From assembly GCA_900758315.1 (NCBI GenBank), contig CAAERF010000472.1, positions 1-24,635 on the forward strand: a stretch of DNA of 24,635 nt, read 5' to 3'. The position numbers were made by a program, and so were the translations under genes. Below the pieces are notes generated by a model. That model saw only the letters and a list, made by a program, of their open reading frames with translations, ran no database searches and was not told the origin of the DNA. This stretch comes from an uncultured Oscillospiraceae bacterium. GTDB taxonomy: Bacteria > Bacillota > Clostridia > Oscillospirales > Oscillospiraceae. Positions 6,451 through 15,109 of this stretch are shown here, in pieces. How positions within the stretch are numbered: the first letter of the stretch is position 1; every line of letters begins with the position of its first letter.

Positions 6451-7224
6451 ATGGCTCAGGTTTATGCGGAAATCGCGCTGTCCAACGTGGGAATGGTCTA
6501 CAAAACCGAGGGCAGCGATGTAACTGCACTGACTGGAGTTACCTTTGATATCCAGAAGGGCGAATTTATCTCACTGCTGGGCCCCTCGGGCTGCGGCAAG
6601 ACAACTCTTTTGAGAATCATCGCCGGGCTGCTGGATAACACCGATGGCACCGCGATTGTCGCCGGTATGACGCCCACCCAGGCCCGTGAGGCCGGTGAGA
6701 TGGGCATGGTATTCCAGAGCGCAGTGCTCTACGACTGGCGCACGGTGTTAAAAAATGTGATGCTTCCCATGGAGATCAAGGGCCTGTGCCGGGATGAGCA
6801 AAAGGCCCGTGCGAAACAGATGCTGGAGCTGGTAGGCTTGAGCAGCTTTGAAAACAGCTATCCCTATGAGCTCTCCGGCGGCATGCAGCAGCGCGTCTCC
6901 ATCGCCCGGGCACTGGCTACCAGTCCCAACATCCTGCTGATGGACGAGCCGTTCTCCGCACTGGACGAGTTTACCCGGGAAAAGCTCCACGACGATCTGT
7001 TGGAGATCTGCCACAAAAAGCATATGACCATCGTGTTTGTCACCCACAATATTTCCGAGAGCGTTTACCTGTCGGACCGCGTGGTGGTCATGTCTCCCCA
7101 TCCCGGTCGGGTTTCCGCAGTCGTGGACATCGACCTGCCCTATCCCAGAACGCCGGAGCTGCGTGAAACGCCGGAATACTACGAGTACATCACCAAGATC
7201 CGCTCCAGTTTCAAGGAGGTCTGA
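6451..7224 (+). CDS. ABC importer ATP-binding protein (SsuB/TauB/ThiZ family)
   Basis: A 257-residue ATPase that powers the importer encoded by the next genes. Walker A is GPSGCGKTT (44-52), the Q-loop lies at VFQS (87-90), the signature is LSGGMQQR (141-148), Walker B is ILLMDEPF (161-168) and the switch histidine is in VTHN (197-200). The C-terminal SESVYLSDRVVVMSPHPGR segment is typical of the nitrate/sulfonate/taurine/pyrimidine-precursor group. It is the first gene of the operon, with AAGGAG about ten bases before the ATG. The ribosome binding site of the first permease overlaps its 3' end. Confidence 0.93.
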   Translation: MAQVYAEIALSNVGMVYKTEGSDVTALTGVTFDIQKGEFISLLGPSGCGKTTLLRIIAGLLDNTDGTAIVAGMTPTQAREAGEMGMVFQSAVLYDWRTVLKNVMLPMEIKGLCRDEQKARAKQMLELVGLSSFENSYPYELSGGMQQRVSIARALATSPNILLMDEPFSALDEFTREKLHDDLLEICHKKHMTIVFVTHNISESVYLSDRVVVMSPHPGRVSAVVDIDLPYPRTPELRETPEYYEYITKIRSSFKEV

Positions 7225-7226
7225 CC

Positions 7227-8030
7227 ATGCGCAAGCGAACACTCCCCAGCGCGATCTGGTCCGCGCCGCCCAGCTGGCTGGTCAACCTGGTCTGGATCGT
7301 AGCGTTTTTCCTGGTCTGGAATCTCATCGCGCTGCTGTTCCAGGTGACTGGGCAGGCAGACACCAAGTTTCCCTTTCTCCACAACATTTTACTCTGGGCC
7401 TTTTCACCGGAATATGACGGCGCCGGCATCTGGACGGCCACCGTCATCACTCTCTCCGTCTTTGCAAAAGGATTGCTCATCGGCTTTATCGTCGGAGTCC
7501 TCTTCGCCATCCTGATGAGCGCCTGCCTCCCCATCGAAAAGGTCGGTTATCCGCTGCTTCTGCTCAGCCAGATGATCCCTATGCTGGGTCTGGCTCCTAT
7601 CATCGTCAGTATGGTGGGCAATTTCTCCACAGCCAAGCTGGTGATGAGCGCCTACATGACCTTTTTCCCGATTGCGGCAAACATGTTTGCCGGATTGCAG
7701 GCAGTGGACAGCTCCCGGAAGGAACTGCTGGTTATGTCCTCGGCCAGTCCCGCGACCATCTATCGCAAACTGATGATTCCGGCCTCCCTGCCCTCCATCT
7801 TTATCGGCCTGAAGCTGGCCGCACCGGCGGCCTTTGCGGCGGTCATTTTCACGGAAGTGCTGTATCCCCAGAACGGCGGCATCGGCGGCGAAATTCTCAA
7901 TTCCCAGTACGGCAACGACTGGGAGCTCTGCTGGGGCTACATCTTCATGGCTGTGCTGATCGCAGTGCTTCTGTTCTACGCAGCCAGCTTCCTGGAGAAA
8001 CTGATCATCCGCTGGAAGAGCAGCGATTAA
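7227..8030 (+). CDS. ABC importer permease (SsuC/ThiX family)
   Basis: A 267-residue inner-membrane protein of normal size for a BPD_transp_1 permease. It has a first helix near residues 15-36, a periplasm-side loop, a block of helices from about 75 onward and a last helix near 235-255. The cytoplasmic EAA loop that contacts the ATPase is ELLVMSSASPATIYRKLMIP followed by ASLPSIFIGLK. It follows the ATPase gene by two bases, using an AAGGAGG site that overlaps that gene's end, so the two are likely co-translated. It probably pairs with the next permease to form the translocation pore. Confidence 0.92.
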   Translation: MRKRTLPSAIWSAPPSWLVNLVWIVAFFLVWNLIALLFQVTGQADTKFPFLHNILLWAFSPEYDGAGIWTATVITLSVFAKGLLIGFIVGVLFAILMSACLPIEKVGYPLLLLSQMIPMLGLAPIIVSMVGNFSTAKLVMSAYMTFFPIAANMFAGLQAVDSSRKELLVMSSASPATIYRKLMIPASLPSIFIGLKLAAPAAFAAVIFTEVLYPQNGGIGGEILNSQYGNDWELCWGYIFMAVLIAVLLFYAASFLEKLIIRWKSSD

Positions 8031-8043
8031 AGGAGATGAGCAA

Positions 8044-9540
8044 ATGGACAATTCCTATCGCAATCGCAGCAAGCTGCTGGTCATTTTAGAGATTCAGCGG
8101 GAAACAGGACGGGTGGCAGCCCTGATCCGCACCCTGTTCCTGGGCGTCGTCTCCTCCATCGCACTGCTTCTGGCCCTCTTCGGACTGGATCTCCCACTGT
8201 TTCAGGTCTCCAATGACTTTGAGTACCAGTGGTTCGTCACCGGAGGCATGCTGACCGGCGGCGTGACGCTGGACGGCGTCCCGCTGACCACCTTCAACCC
8301 GGTGGCGCTGACCGCCTATCTCTGCATCGCAGTGGCTCTGCTGTCCCTGCTGGTTTTCCTGGCGCTGAATGTCGTCTCCGCCATCCGCGCAAAGCCGGAG
8401 GATCCGCTGACCCTGTGTGGAAGACCCAGACGTATTTGCAAGACGGTCACCGGTATCGGCGCCACCATCGCCTCCCTGATCTTCCTGCTCTTTGAGCCCA
8501 CCTACAAGCTGACTATGACCGTTGCGGGCCACGCCAGAATGGCGGAGCTGAACGAAAACTACTCCTTCAACTGCACACCGACCACGGCCGGCACCCTGCT
8601 GATGCTGGGCTGCTTCTTTGTTGGGACCTATTACCTCTGTTCCGCCTACCGCAACACCGCTTTCTGGAAGCGATTCCAGGGCGCCTGCTATCTGCTGGGC
8701 ATTGTGGTACTGCTGCTGTATTTCTGGCAGTACGGCTACCTGCACCTGCTGTTCGGCATCGATCCCACCACTTCTTCCTTCCCCTTCCCCTTTCCCCGGG
8801 CCATCAACAGCTTCAGCAAGTTCTCCGGCAGCGTAAAGGGCAGCTACAACAGCGTGTTCGGCTCTCTGGTCAGCATCTTCTTCACCACCAGCAGCACCAC
8901 GCTGAACGACTCCATCGTCTACAACTCGGTTACCACCGTGGCTGGTATGCTGATCGGTTTTATCTTGGGCGGCGGCATCGGATATGGCGTGGCAGTGATC
9001 GCATCCTGTTTCCGCCGCTGGGGCAGCGGTATTCTGACCATCTGCTCCATCCTCGTTTCCTTCCCCGTCGTGGCCCTGGGACCCATTGTCAACCACTGGT
9101 TCCCATCCAACAGCTATGCGCTGTCATTGGTCGCCAAGATCATCGTCGTCACCATTCTCTGCATGGCCGGTATGGCAGTGAATGCCTACAAGGGATTGAC
9201 GGTGGTAAAGCCCTTCGCTATGGATCTGATGCACATCTGCAATGCGGACGCCCGCACCTCTTTCCTGAAGCTGCGGCTGCCCAACTCCCTTCCCAACGTG
9301 TTTACCGCACTCAAGGTCAACTCCGCCACCGCGCTGATGGGTTCCTTTGTCTGCGAGTTCTACTCCCGCTCCAAAACCTACGGGATCGGCATGATGTTCA
9401 ACAATTACTGGAGCGTCGCCCGCTATCAGTCCTGGGCCTACATCATTATGGCCATCCTCTTTGGCCTGATCCTGTACCTGATTGTCGCCGCAGTGGAGCA
9501 CCGGTGCATCGCCTGGCACCCCTCGATGCGGAAGAAGTAA
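8044..9540 (+). CDS. ABC importer permease with a large extra N-terminal membrane domain
   Basis: At 498 residues this is about twice the usual permease length. The C-terminal part (about 285-498) is a normal BPD_transp_1 domain with the EAA loop around 392-415 (MDLMHICNADARTSFLKLRLP, then NSLPNVF). The first roughly 270 residues do not resemble a second permease domain. They appear to contain five membrane helices (about 28-45, 88-111, 133-150, 185-205 and 214-240) separated by short loops. I do not recognise this module; it could modulate gating or contact the lipoprotein receptor. The start ATG is preceded by AAAGGAG, 13 bases after the preceding stop. No frameshift or internal stop suggests an artefact. 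Confidence 0.88.
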   Translation: MDNSYRNRSKLLVILEIQRETGRVAALIRTLFLGVVSSIALLLALFGLDLPLFQVSNDFEYQWFVTGGMLTGGVTLDGVPLTTFNPVALTAYLCIAVALLSLLVFLALNVVSAIRAKPEDPLTLCGRPRRICKTVTGIGATIASLIFLLFEPTYKLTMTVAGHARMAELNENYSFNCTPTTAGTLLMLGCFFVGTYYLCSAYRNTAFWKRFQGACYLLGIVVLLLYFWQYGYLHLLFGIDPTTSSFPFPFPRAINSFSKFSGSVKGSYNSVFGSLVSIFFTTSSTTLNDSIVYNSVTTVAGMLIGFILGGGIGYGVAVIASCFRRWGSGILTICSILVSFPVVALGPIVNHWFPSNSYALSLVAKIIVVTILCMAGMAVNAYKGLTVVKPFAMDLMHICNADARTSFLKLRLPNSLPNVFTALKVNSATALMGSFVCEFYSRSKTYGIGMMFNNYWSVARYQSWAYIIMAILFGLILYLIVAAVEHRCIAWHPSMRKK

Positions 9541-9545
9541 TCCGC

Positions 9546-9583
9546 TTTATCCTGGAGCGCTCTGCCGCTCCGTGTACGATAAA
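9546..9583 (+). other. Stem-loop before the receptor gene
   Basis: TTTATC (9546-9551) pairs with GATAAA (9578-9583), and GGAGC (9554-9558) with GCTCC (9567-9571). There is no U-run, so it is not an intrinsic terminator. It is a possible mRNA processing or stability element. Confidence 0.45.
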
Positions 9584-9609
9584 GAAACTATCTGTTAGGA
9601 GGAATCATC

Positions 9610-10773
9610 GTGAAAAAACTGTTTGCTATGCTGACCTGTCTGGCCATGATGCTGTCCCTGGCAGCCTGTGGTTCCAGCTCCAGCAATGTAACCACCGCGG
9701 GCAGTTCCACTGCCCCAGAGACCACCTCCGAGAAGCCGGAGGAAACCAAGGAAACCTCTGACAGCGGTCTGACCCCTGTCACCATCCAGCTCAAGTGGGT
9801 GCAGCAGGCTCAGTTTATGGGCTACTACGCAGCCAAGGAGCTGGGTATCTATGAGGACTACGGTCTGGATGTCACCATTGTCCCCGGCGGCAGCACTGAC
9901 GTCATCGACGAAGTGGACTCCGGCCGCGCTGAATTTGGCGTAACCTGGGTCTCCACCGCTATGAGCGCCATCGCCAACGGTGCCAATGTCATCTCCGTTG
10001 CCCAGTACTATCAGGACTCCGGCATGACTCTGGTCTCCCTGGACGGCACAGTGAAGGACCCTGCCGCAGTCAGCGAAGGCGAAGTCACCGGCAACTGGGG
10101 TGGCGGCAACGAATATGAGATGCAGGCTTACCTGGCCAGCCGTGACCTGTCCACCGACTACGTAACCCAGGACTACGACATGCAGCAGCTGTTTGACGGC
10201 GACATCACCTGGGCCTCTGCCATGACCTACAATGAGCTGGGCTTGGTTCTGGAAGCCGGACACAGCGAGGATGACCTCAACATTCTCTCCATGGAGGATG
10301 AGGGCTTCGGTATGCTGGAGGACTGCCTGATCGTTGACACCGCCTGGGCAGAGGAGAACGAGGACACGGTCGTGAAGTTCATCGAGGCCTCCAACCTGGG
10401 CTGGGCATGGTGCCTGGAGAACTACACCGCAGCCGGCTCCCTGGTCTTTAACGCCGAGGACACCGCAAACACCGTTTCCGAGTATCACCAGCAGTACGAG
10501 GCCGCTGAGGTCGCCAAGCTGGTGGCTGGCAAGATCGTCTCTGTCAACGATCGTTCCACTTACGACAAGATCGGCTACCTGGATGCGGATAAGTATCAGC
10601 AGACCTATGACATCTTCTCTCAGTATGTCGATGTGTCCAACATTGATGCGGCCAGCGCTTACACCACCTACTTCTATGAGAAGGCCATCGCTGACGCGCA
10701 GTATCAGGATGCATTGGACAACTTTGACTCCTATGCGTGGGACGGCAGCTTTGAGGTTTTGTACAAGGGCTAA
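9610..10773 (+). CDS. ABC importer substrate-binding lipoprotein (NMT1/THI5-like)
   Basis: A 387-residue secreted receptor. Residues 1-20 form a lipoprotein signal with the lipobox LAAC (Cys20), followed by a Ser/Thr/Glu-rich tether to about residue 53. The periplasmic-binding fold then starts with VTIQLKWVQQAQFMGYYAA, KELGIYEDYGLDV and the GRAEFGVTW segment typical of NMT1/THI5/SsuA-like proteins. These bind aromatic or sulfonated compounds, including pyrimidine precursors of thiamine. Given the downstream enzymes, a pyrimidine, dihydropyrimidine or ureido compound is the most likely ligand. The start is GTG at 9610 behind TAGGAGG. It is flanked by two stem-loops without U-runs, which could raise its mRNA level relative to the permeases. 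Confidence 0.92.
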   Translation: MKKLFAMLTCLAMMLSLAACGSSSSNVTTAGSSTAPETTSEKPEETKETSDSGLTPVTIQLKWVQQAQFMGYYAAKELGIYEDYGLDVTIVPGGSTDVIDEVDSGRAEFGVTWVSTAMSAIANGANVISVAQYYQDSGMTLVSLDGTVKDPAAVSEGEVTGNWGGGNEYEMQAYLASRDLSTDYVTQDYDMQQLFDGDITWASAMTYNELGLVLEAGHSEDDLNILSMEDEGFGMLEDCLIVDTAWAEENEDTVVKFIEASNLGWAWCLENYTAAGSLVFNAEDTANTVSEYHQQYEAAEVAKLVAGKIVSVNDRSTYDKIGYLDADKYQQTYDIFSQYVDVSNIDAASAYTTYFYEKAIADAQYQDALDNFDSYAWDGSFEVLYKG

Positions 10774-10818
10774 CCACCCGGCCCCTTCCCTCTGAGCTAC
10801 TTTCCATATCCCTCTCGC

Positions 10819-10851
10819 GGAGCCCGTTTTTACCCCGTAAAGACGGGCTCC
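10819..10851 (+). other. Strong intra-operon stem-loop after the receptor gene
   Basis: GGAGCCCGT (10819-10827) pairs with ACGGGCTCC (10843-10851), and the stem continues inward to 15 bp around a CCC loop. The next bases are CAACATAACC, with no U-run. This looks like an mRNA-stabilising or partial-termination hairpin that favours the receptor segment. Confidence 0.7.
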
Positions 10852-10884
10852 CAACATAACCAAAGCCTTCAGGAGGTCTCTATC

Positions 10885-12252
10885 ATGTACAATCTGGTGA
10901 TTCAAAACGGAACCATCGTCACTCCTACCAGCACGTTTCAGGCAGATATCGCGGTAAAGGACGGCAAGATTTGCGCCATCGCCTCCTCCATTCCCGCTGA
11001 CGGCGCAACAACCGTGGAAGCCACCGGCAAGCTGGTCCTGCCCGGCGCCATCGATCCCCACACTCATCTGGCCATGCCCTTCGGCGGAACCATCTCCGCT
11101 GACGACTACTACGCCGGTACCCGGGCAGCCGTCTGCGGCGGCACTACCACGGTATTCGACTTCGCCCTACAGGATTTCGGCGAGTCCATGGTGGATACCG
11201 TCAAGCGCCGGGACGCCCTCTGCGCGCCAGACGCCTGTTGCGACTACGCCTTCCACATCGGCGTCAAGGACGTGAGCGGCGATCTGCTGGATACCATGGC
11301 TGACGCAGTGGAATACGGCGTCCCCTCCTTCAAAGTGTTCATGGTCTACGATTTCGGCGTCACCGACGGCGTGTTCTTCCAGGTGCTGAACAAGTCCAAG
11401 GAAATCGGCGCGCTGATCGGCGTCCACGCGGAGAATAACGAGATGGTCAACACACTGACAGAGCAATTTATCGCGGAGGGCAAGACCTCAGCCTGGTACC
11501 ACTACCTGTCCCGTCCGGAATGGGTGGAAGGGGAAGCCGATGAGCGGGCCATCAACTGGGCCAAGGCCACCGGCGCAGAGCTGTACATCGTCCACCTGGC
11601 CAATCAGCAGGGCATGGAGGCCGTGGCTAAGGCGAAGGCTGAGGGCTATCCCATCTATGCGGAGACCTGTCCCCAATATCTCTACTTTACCTCTGACGTT
11701 TACAAGCGGGAGGATGGCCGTAACTTCGTCTGTTCCCCGCCCATGAAGGGCCAGGCCAGCCAGGATGCCCTGTGGGCCGGCATCCAGAACGGATTGATCG
11801 ACACCATCTCCACCGACCACTGTCCCTTCCAGCAGGCGGAAAAGGACTGGGGACTGGATGATTTCCGCAAGATTCCCAATGGCTGTGCCGGTATTGAGAA
11901 TATGTACCCCTTCATGCTGGCCGCCGCCAACGCCGGCCGCATCTCCTTCAACAAGGTGGTAGAGCTGTGTTGCGCCAATACCGCCGCGCTCTTTGGCTGT
12001 ACCACCAAGGGCAGTCTGGATGTGGGCAAGGACGCGGACATCGTCATCTACGACCCGGAGAAGGATTTCACCATCCACCAGACCAACATGCACTCCGATG
12101 TGGACCACACCATCTGGGAAGGAGTCTCTCTCCACGGTTATCCGGTCCAGACCTACGTCCGCGGCACGCTGGTCTATGACAACGGCGCATTCGTCGGGCA
12201 GCGCGGCTACGGCAAGTATCTCAAGCGCGCACCCCGGCCCAAGAGAGCGTAA
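10885..12252 (+). CDS. hydA: Dihydropyrimidinase (D-hydantoinase family; pydB role)
   Basis: A 455-residue cyclic amidohydrolase that opens 5,6-dihydrouracil or dihydrothymine to the N-carbamoyl-beta-amino acid. All metal-site residues are present: DPHTHL with H59 and H61, the carboxylated lysine in SFKVFMVY (K150) with the nearby catalytic tyrosine (Y155), GVHAEN (H181), IVHLAN (H237) and STDHCPF (D311). Length and the PSFKVFMVY and TDHCPF motifs fit dihydropyrimidinase better than dihydroorotase or allantoinase, though an allantoin- or hydantoin-type substrate cannot be excluded by sequence alone. The start ATG has an AGGAGG site. It is the first catabolic enzyme gene after the transporter and sits directly before the dihydropyrimidine dehydrogenase gene, the enzyme that makes its substrate. 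Confidence 0.93.
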   Translation: MYNLVIQNGTIVTPTSTFQADIAVKDGKICAIASSIPADGATTVEATGKLVLPGAIDPHTHLAMPFGGTISADDYYAGTRAAVCGGTTTVFDFALQDFGESMVDTVKRRDALCAPDACCDYAFHIGVKDVSGDLLDTMADAVEYGVPSFKVFMVYDFGVTDGVFFQVLNKSKEIGALIGVHAENNEMVNTLTEQFIAEGKTSAWYHYLSRPEWVEGEADERAINWAKATGAELYIVHLANQQGMEAVAKAKAEGYPIYAETCPQYLYFTSDVYKREDGRNFVCSPPMKGQASQDALWAGIQNGLIDTISTDHCPFQQAEKDWGLDDFRKIPNGCAGIENMYPFMLAAANAGRISFNKVVELCCANTAALFGCTTKGSLDVGKDADIVIYDPEKDFTIHQTNMHSDVDHTIWEGVSLHGYPVQTYVRGTLVYDNGAFVGQRGYGKYLKRAPRPKRA

Positions 12253-12278
12253 TATCTGCTATAAGGAGATTGAGAGCC

Positions 12279-13781
12279 ATGCTGAAACTCCGTGAAGAAG
12301 CCAATCGCTGTCTGCTCTGCGCAGACGCTCCCTGCTCCGCCTCCTGTCCCCACGGACAGAACCCTGCCGGGATGGTGCAGGCACTGCGGTTTGACAACCT
12401 GTATCAGGCGGCAATCCACACTTGCCCGGACCGCTGCTCCGGCTGTGACGCGCCCTGCGAAAGCGCTTGTCTCCACTATGACCGCCCCATCCGCATCCGG
12501 GCATTGGCGGAGCAGCTGCCAGCCCCCATCACAGAAGGGGTTGATTTAGGGATCACCTTCTGCGGAGTTCCCTGCGAAAATCCCTTCTTCCTCTCCTCCT
12601 CCGTCGTGGCCTCCAGCTACGAGATGTGCGCCAAGGCCCTGGATCTGGGCTGGGCCGGTATCGTCTACAAAACCATCGGTGTGCTGACTCCCAATGAGGC
12701 CTCGCCCCGGTTCTCCGTTCTGGGCGATCCCGGCGCACCCTTCCTCGGCTTTCGCAACATCGAACAGATCTCCGACCATCCGCTGGAACGGGATCTGGCG
12801 GTGCTGAAACAGCTGAAGGAGCACTACCCCACCAAGGTCATCGTCGGCTCGATTATGGGCAGCAGCGATGAGGAGTGGACCCTGCTGGCCAAGCTGTGCA
12901 CTGAGGCGGGCTGCGACATCATTGAGTGCAACTTTTCCTGTCCCCACATGACCGGTCACGGCCTGGGCGCGGACGTGGGCACGGACCCGCAGCTGGTGGC
13001 CCATTACACCTCGTGCGTAAAAAAGGGCACCCACCTGCCGGTGCTGGCCAAAATGACCCCCAACGTGACCAATATGGAGCTTCCGGCTCTAGCCGCAGTA
13101 CAGGCCGGCGCAGATGGTCTGGCCGCCATCAACACCATCAAGTCTATCACCGGGCTGTCCCTGCCCTCTCTGGCTCCTCAGCCCGCCATTGACGGCAAAT
13201 CCGTCGTCTCCGGTTATTCCGGCAACGCAGTCAAGCCTATCGCCCTGCGCTTTATCCACGACATGGCGGTGTGCCCCGATCTGGCCGGTGTCCCCCTCTC
13301 GGGTATGGGCGGCATTGAAACCTGGCACGACGCCGCAGAATTTCTGGCGCTGGGCTGCACCAACCTCCAGGTGACCACCGCCGTCATGCAGTACGGCTAC
13401 CGCATCATCGCCGACCTGACCGGCGGCCTGTCCTGTTTCCTGAAGGAGGTGGGATACCAGAGCTTACAGGAGCTGGTGGGCAAGGGACTGGAGCACTTCA
13501 CCTGCGCCGATGCTCTGGACCGTTCCACGGTCTCCTTCCCCCAGTTCGATTTGGATCAATGTCTGGGCTGCGGCCGCTGCGCCATCAGCTGTTTTGACGG
13601 CGGACATCAGGCTATCCGCTTCGATCAGGACCGCAGGCCCCATCTGATCGGCCCCAACTGTGTGGGCTGTCATCTGTGTATGCTGGTCTGCCCGGGAAGG
13701 GCCATATCCCCCGGCAGACGTGTCCCAAAACCGCCAAAGCCAAACGTAGAAACCGCAATTGGAAAGGAAGTCTTACTATGA
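12279..13781 (+). CDS. preA: Dihydropyrimidine dehydrogenase catalytic protein: DPD domain I fused to PreA (domains IV and V), no FAD/NAD(P)H module
   Basis: This 500-residue iron-sulfur flavoprotein probably reduces uracil or thymine to the dihydro form. Residues 1-80 match domain I of eukaryotic DPD (RCLLCADAPCSASCP; Cys 11, 14, 19, 23 and 49, 53, 56, 60, 64), normally found with the FAD/NADPH domains. Residues 90-400 are the FMN barrel. Pyrimidine-site residues equivalent to human N609, E611, N668, C671, N736 and T737 are all present (N160, E162, N218, C221 in NFSCPH, N285, T286). Residues 425-475 hold two ferredoxin motifs, CLGCGRCAISC and CVGCHLCMLVC. The NADPH- and FAD-binding domains are absent and no PreT gene lies nearby. 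ATG 12279 is favoured because AAGGAG (12263-12268) is well spaced; an in-frame TTG at 12270 is too close. The stop overlaps the next start (ATGA). Confidence 0.9.
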   Translation: MLKLREEANRCLLCADAPCSASCPHGQNPAGMVQALRFDNLYQAAIHTCPDRCSGCDAPCESACLHYDRPIRIRALAEQLPAPITEGVDLGITFCGVPCENPFFLSSSVVASSYEMCAKALDLGWAGIVYKTIGVLTPNEASPRFSVLGDPGAPFLGFRNIEQISDHPLERDLAVLKQLKEHYPTKVIVGSIMGSSDEEWTLLAKLCTEAGCDIIECNFSCPHMTGHGLGADVGTDPQLVAHYTSCVKKGTHLPVLAKMTPNVTNMELPALAAVQAGADGLAAINTIKSITGLSLPSLAPQPAIDGKSVVSGYSGNAVKPIALRFIHDMAVCPDLAGVPLSGMGGIETWHDAAEFLALGCTNLQVTTAVMQYGYRIIADLTGGLSCFLKEVGYQSLQELVGKGLEHFTCADALDRSTVSFPQFDLDQCLGCGRCAISCFDGGHQAIRFDQDRRPHLIGPNCVGCHLCMLVCPGRAISPGRRVPKPPKPNVETAIGKEVLL

Positions 13782-15100
13782 CCCCGCAGGAAATCAAAGA
13801 CACGCAGAAGCAGTACGTCCTTCAATCCTGGTCCGTCCAGAGCAAGGTGGATCCCATCCCCATTGAGCGCGGCGACAACATCTATCTCTACGACTACGAT
13901 GGCAACCGCTACGCGGATATGTCCTCCCTGCACGTCAACATGAATCTGGGCTACGGCAATCAGGAGATCAACAACGCTATTCGCACCAAGCTGGACCGCT
14001 ACGCCTTCATCAGCGAGGCCTATGCGGACTCCGACCGGGCAGAGCTGGCCAAGCTCATTGTCAGCCTGATGCCCGAGAATATGGGAAAGGTGTTCTTCAC
14101 CAACGCCGGTGCGGACGCCAATGAGAACGCGATTAAGATCGCCCGAATGTACACTGGCCGCAACAAGATCTTCTCCCGGTACCGCTCCTATCACGGCTCC
14201 ACCTTTGGCGCCGGCAACCTGACCGGCGAGCCCCGCCGCTATCCCCTCGAGCCCGGCATCCCCGGCTTTGTCAAGTTTATGGACCCCTATCTGTACCGGG
14301 ACAACCTGCCCTTTGAGACGGAAGAGGAGTGTACCGCCTTCTATCTCCGCAAGCTGGAGGAACAGCTCAACTACGAAAATCCCGACAATGTGGCCGCCAT
14401 CGTGATGGAGACCATCACCGGCACCAACGGAATCATCATTCCGCCGAAGGGGTATCTGCCCAGCGTCCGCAAGCTCTGCGATAAATACGGCATCCTGATG
14501 ATCTGCGACGAGGTCATGGCGGGCTGGTGCCGGACCGGCAAGATGTTCGCCTTCCAAAACTTCGACGTGGAACCGGATATTGTCACCTTCGCCAAGGGCG
14601 TCACCTGTGGCTATGTCCAGCTGGGCGGCGTCTGCGTCTCCAAGGACATCGCTGCCTACTTCGACGACCACCTGCTCTCCTGCGGCCTGACCTACAACGG
14701 CCACCCGCTGGCCTGCGCCGCCGGTGTGGCCTGTGTCAACTACTACCTTGAACACGATATTCCCGGCCACGTCACAGAAGTGGGCAAGGTGCTGGGCCAG
14801 CTGCTGGAGGAGCTGAAGGCCAGTCACCCCTGCGTGGGCGATGTGCGCTACATCGGTCTGTTCTCCGCCGTGGAACTGGTCAAAGATAAGCAGACCCGGG
14901 AGCCGCTGGTTCCCTACGGCAGAGATCCGGAGGGCATTATGGGCAAGGTGCTGGGTATGCTGAAAGCCAAGCGTTTCATGACCTTTGGCCACGAGAACAT
15001 GATTCTGGTGGCGCCGCCGTTGATTATCACGGCGGAACAGCTCCGGGAGGAGCTGGCAAAGCTGGACGAAGTGCTGACCGAAGTGGACAAGATGATCTGA
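13778..15100 (+). CDS. Class III aminotransferase, probably beta-alanine aminotransferase (pydD role)
   Basis: A 440-residue PLP-dependent omega-aminotransferase. Family motifs are the ERGDNIYLYDYDGNRY entry, FFTNAGADANENAIK (107-120), the SYHGST loop (137-142), the PLP-contacting CDEVMAGWCRTG (243-254, with D244) and the Schiff-base lysine in TFAKGVT (K273). The closest enzymes act on beta-alanine, taurine or gamma-aminobutyrate with pyruvate or 2-oxoglutarate. Beside the three pyrimidine enzymes, beta-alanine (or beta-aminoisobutyrate from thymine) is the expected amino donor, giving malonate semialdehyde. ATG 13778 is chosen because it overlaps the preceding stop by four bases with GGAAG upstream; longer in-frame openings run deep into the previous gene. 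This matches the extended reductive pyrimidine pathway described in Gram-positive bacteria. Confidence 0.9.
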   Translation: MTPQEIKDTQKQYVLQSWSVQSKVDPIPIERGDNIYLYDYDGNRYADMSSLHVNMNLGYGNQEINNAIRTKLDRYAFISEAYADSDRAELAKLIVSLMPENMGKVFFTNAGADANENAIKIARMYTGRNKIFSRYRSYHGSTFGAGNLTGEPRRYPLEPGIPGFVKFMDPYLYRDNLPFETEEECTAFYLRKLEEQLNYENPDNVAAIVMETITGTNGIIIPPKGYLPSVRKLCDKYGILMICDEVMAGWCRTGKMFAFQNFDVEPDIVTFAKGVTCGYVQLGGVCVSKDIAAYFDDHLLSCGLTYNGHPLACAAGVACVNYYLEHDIPGHVTEVGKVLGQLLEELKASHPCVGDVRYIGLFSAVELVKDKQTREPLVPYGRDPEGIMGKVLGMLKAKRFMTFGHENMILVAPPLIITAEQLREELAKLDEVLTEVDKMI

Positions 15101-15109
15101 GGTGTCTGT

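Noticed and set aside
10819..10851. Intrinsic terminator splitting the operon after the receptor gene
   Set aside because: The stem is very strong but is followed by CAACATAACC, not a U-run, and I see no promoter before the dihydropyrimidinase gene.
12930..13000. Loss of the catalytic cysteine in the dihydropyrimidine dehydrogenase loop (GLGADVG segment)
   Set aside because: The catalytic Cys in this family is in the NxSCP motif, which is intact here as NFSCPH (C221). The later loop does not carry it.
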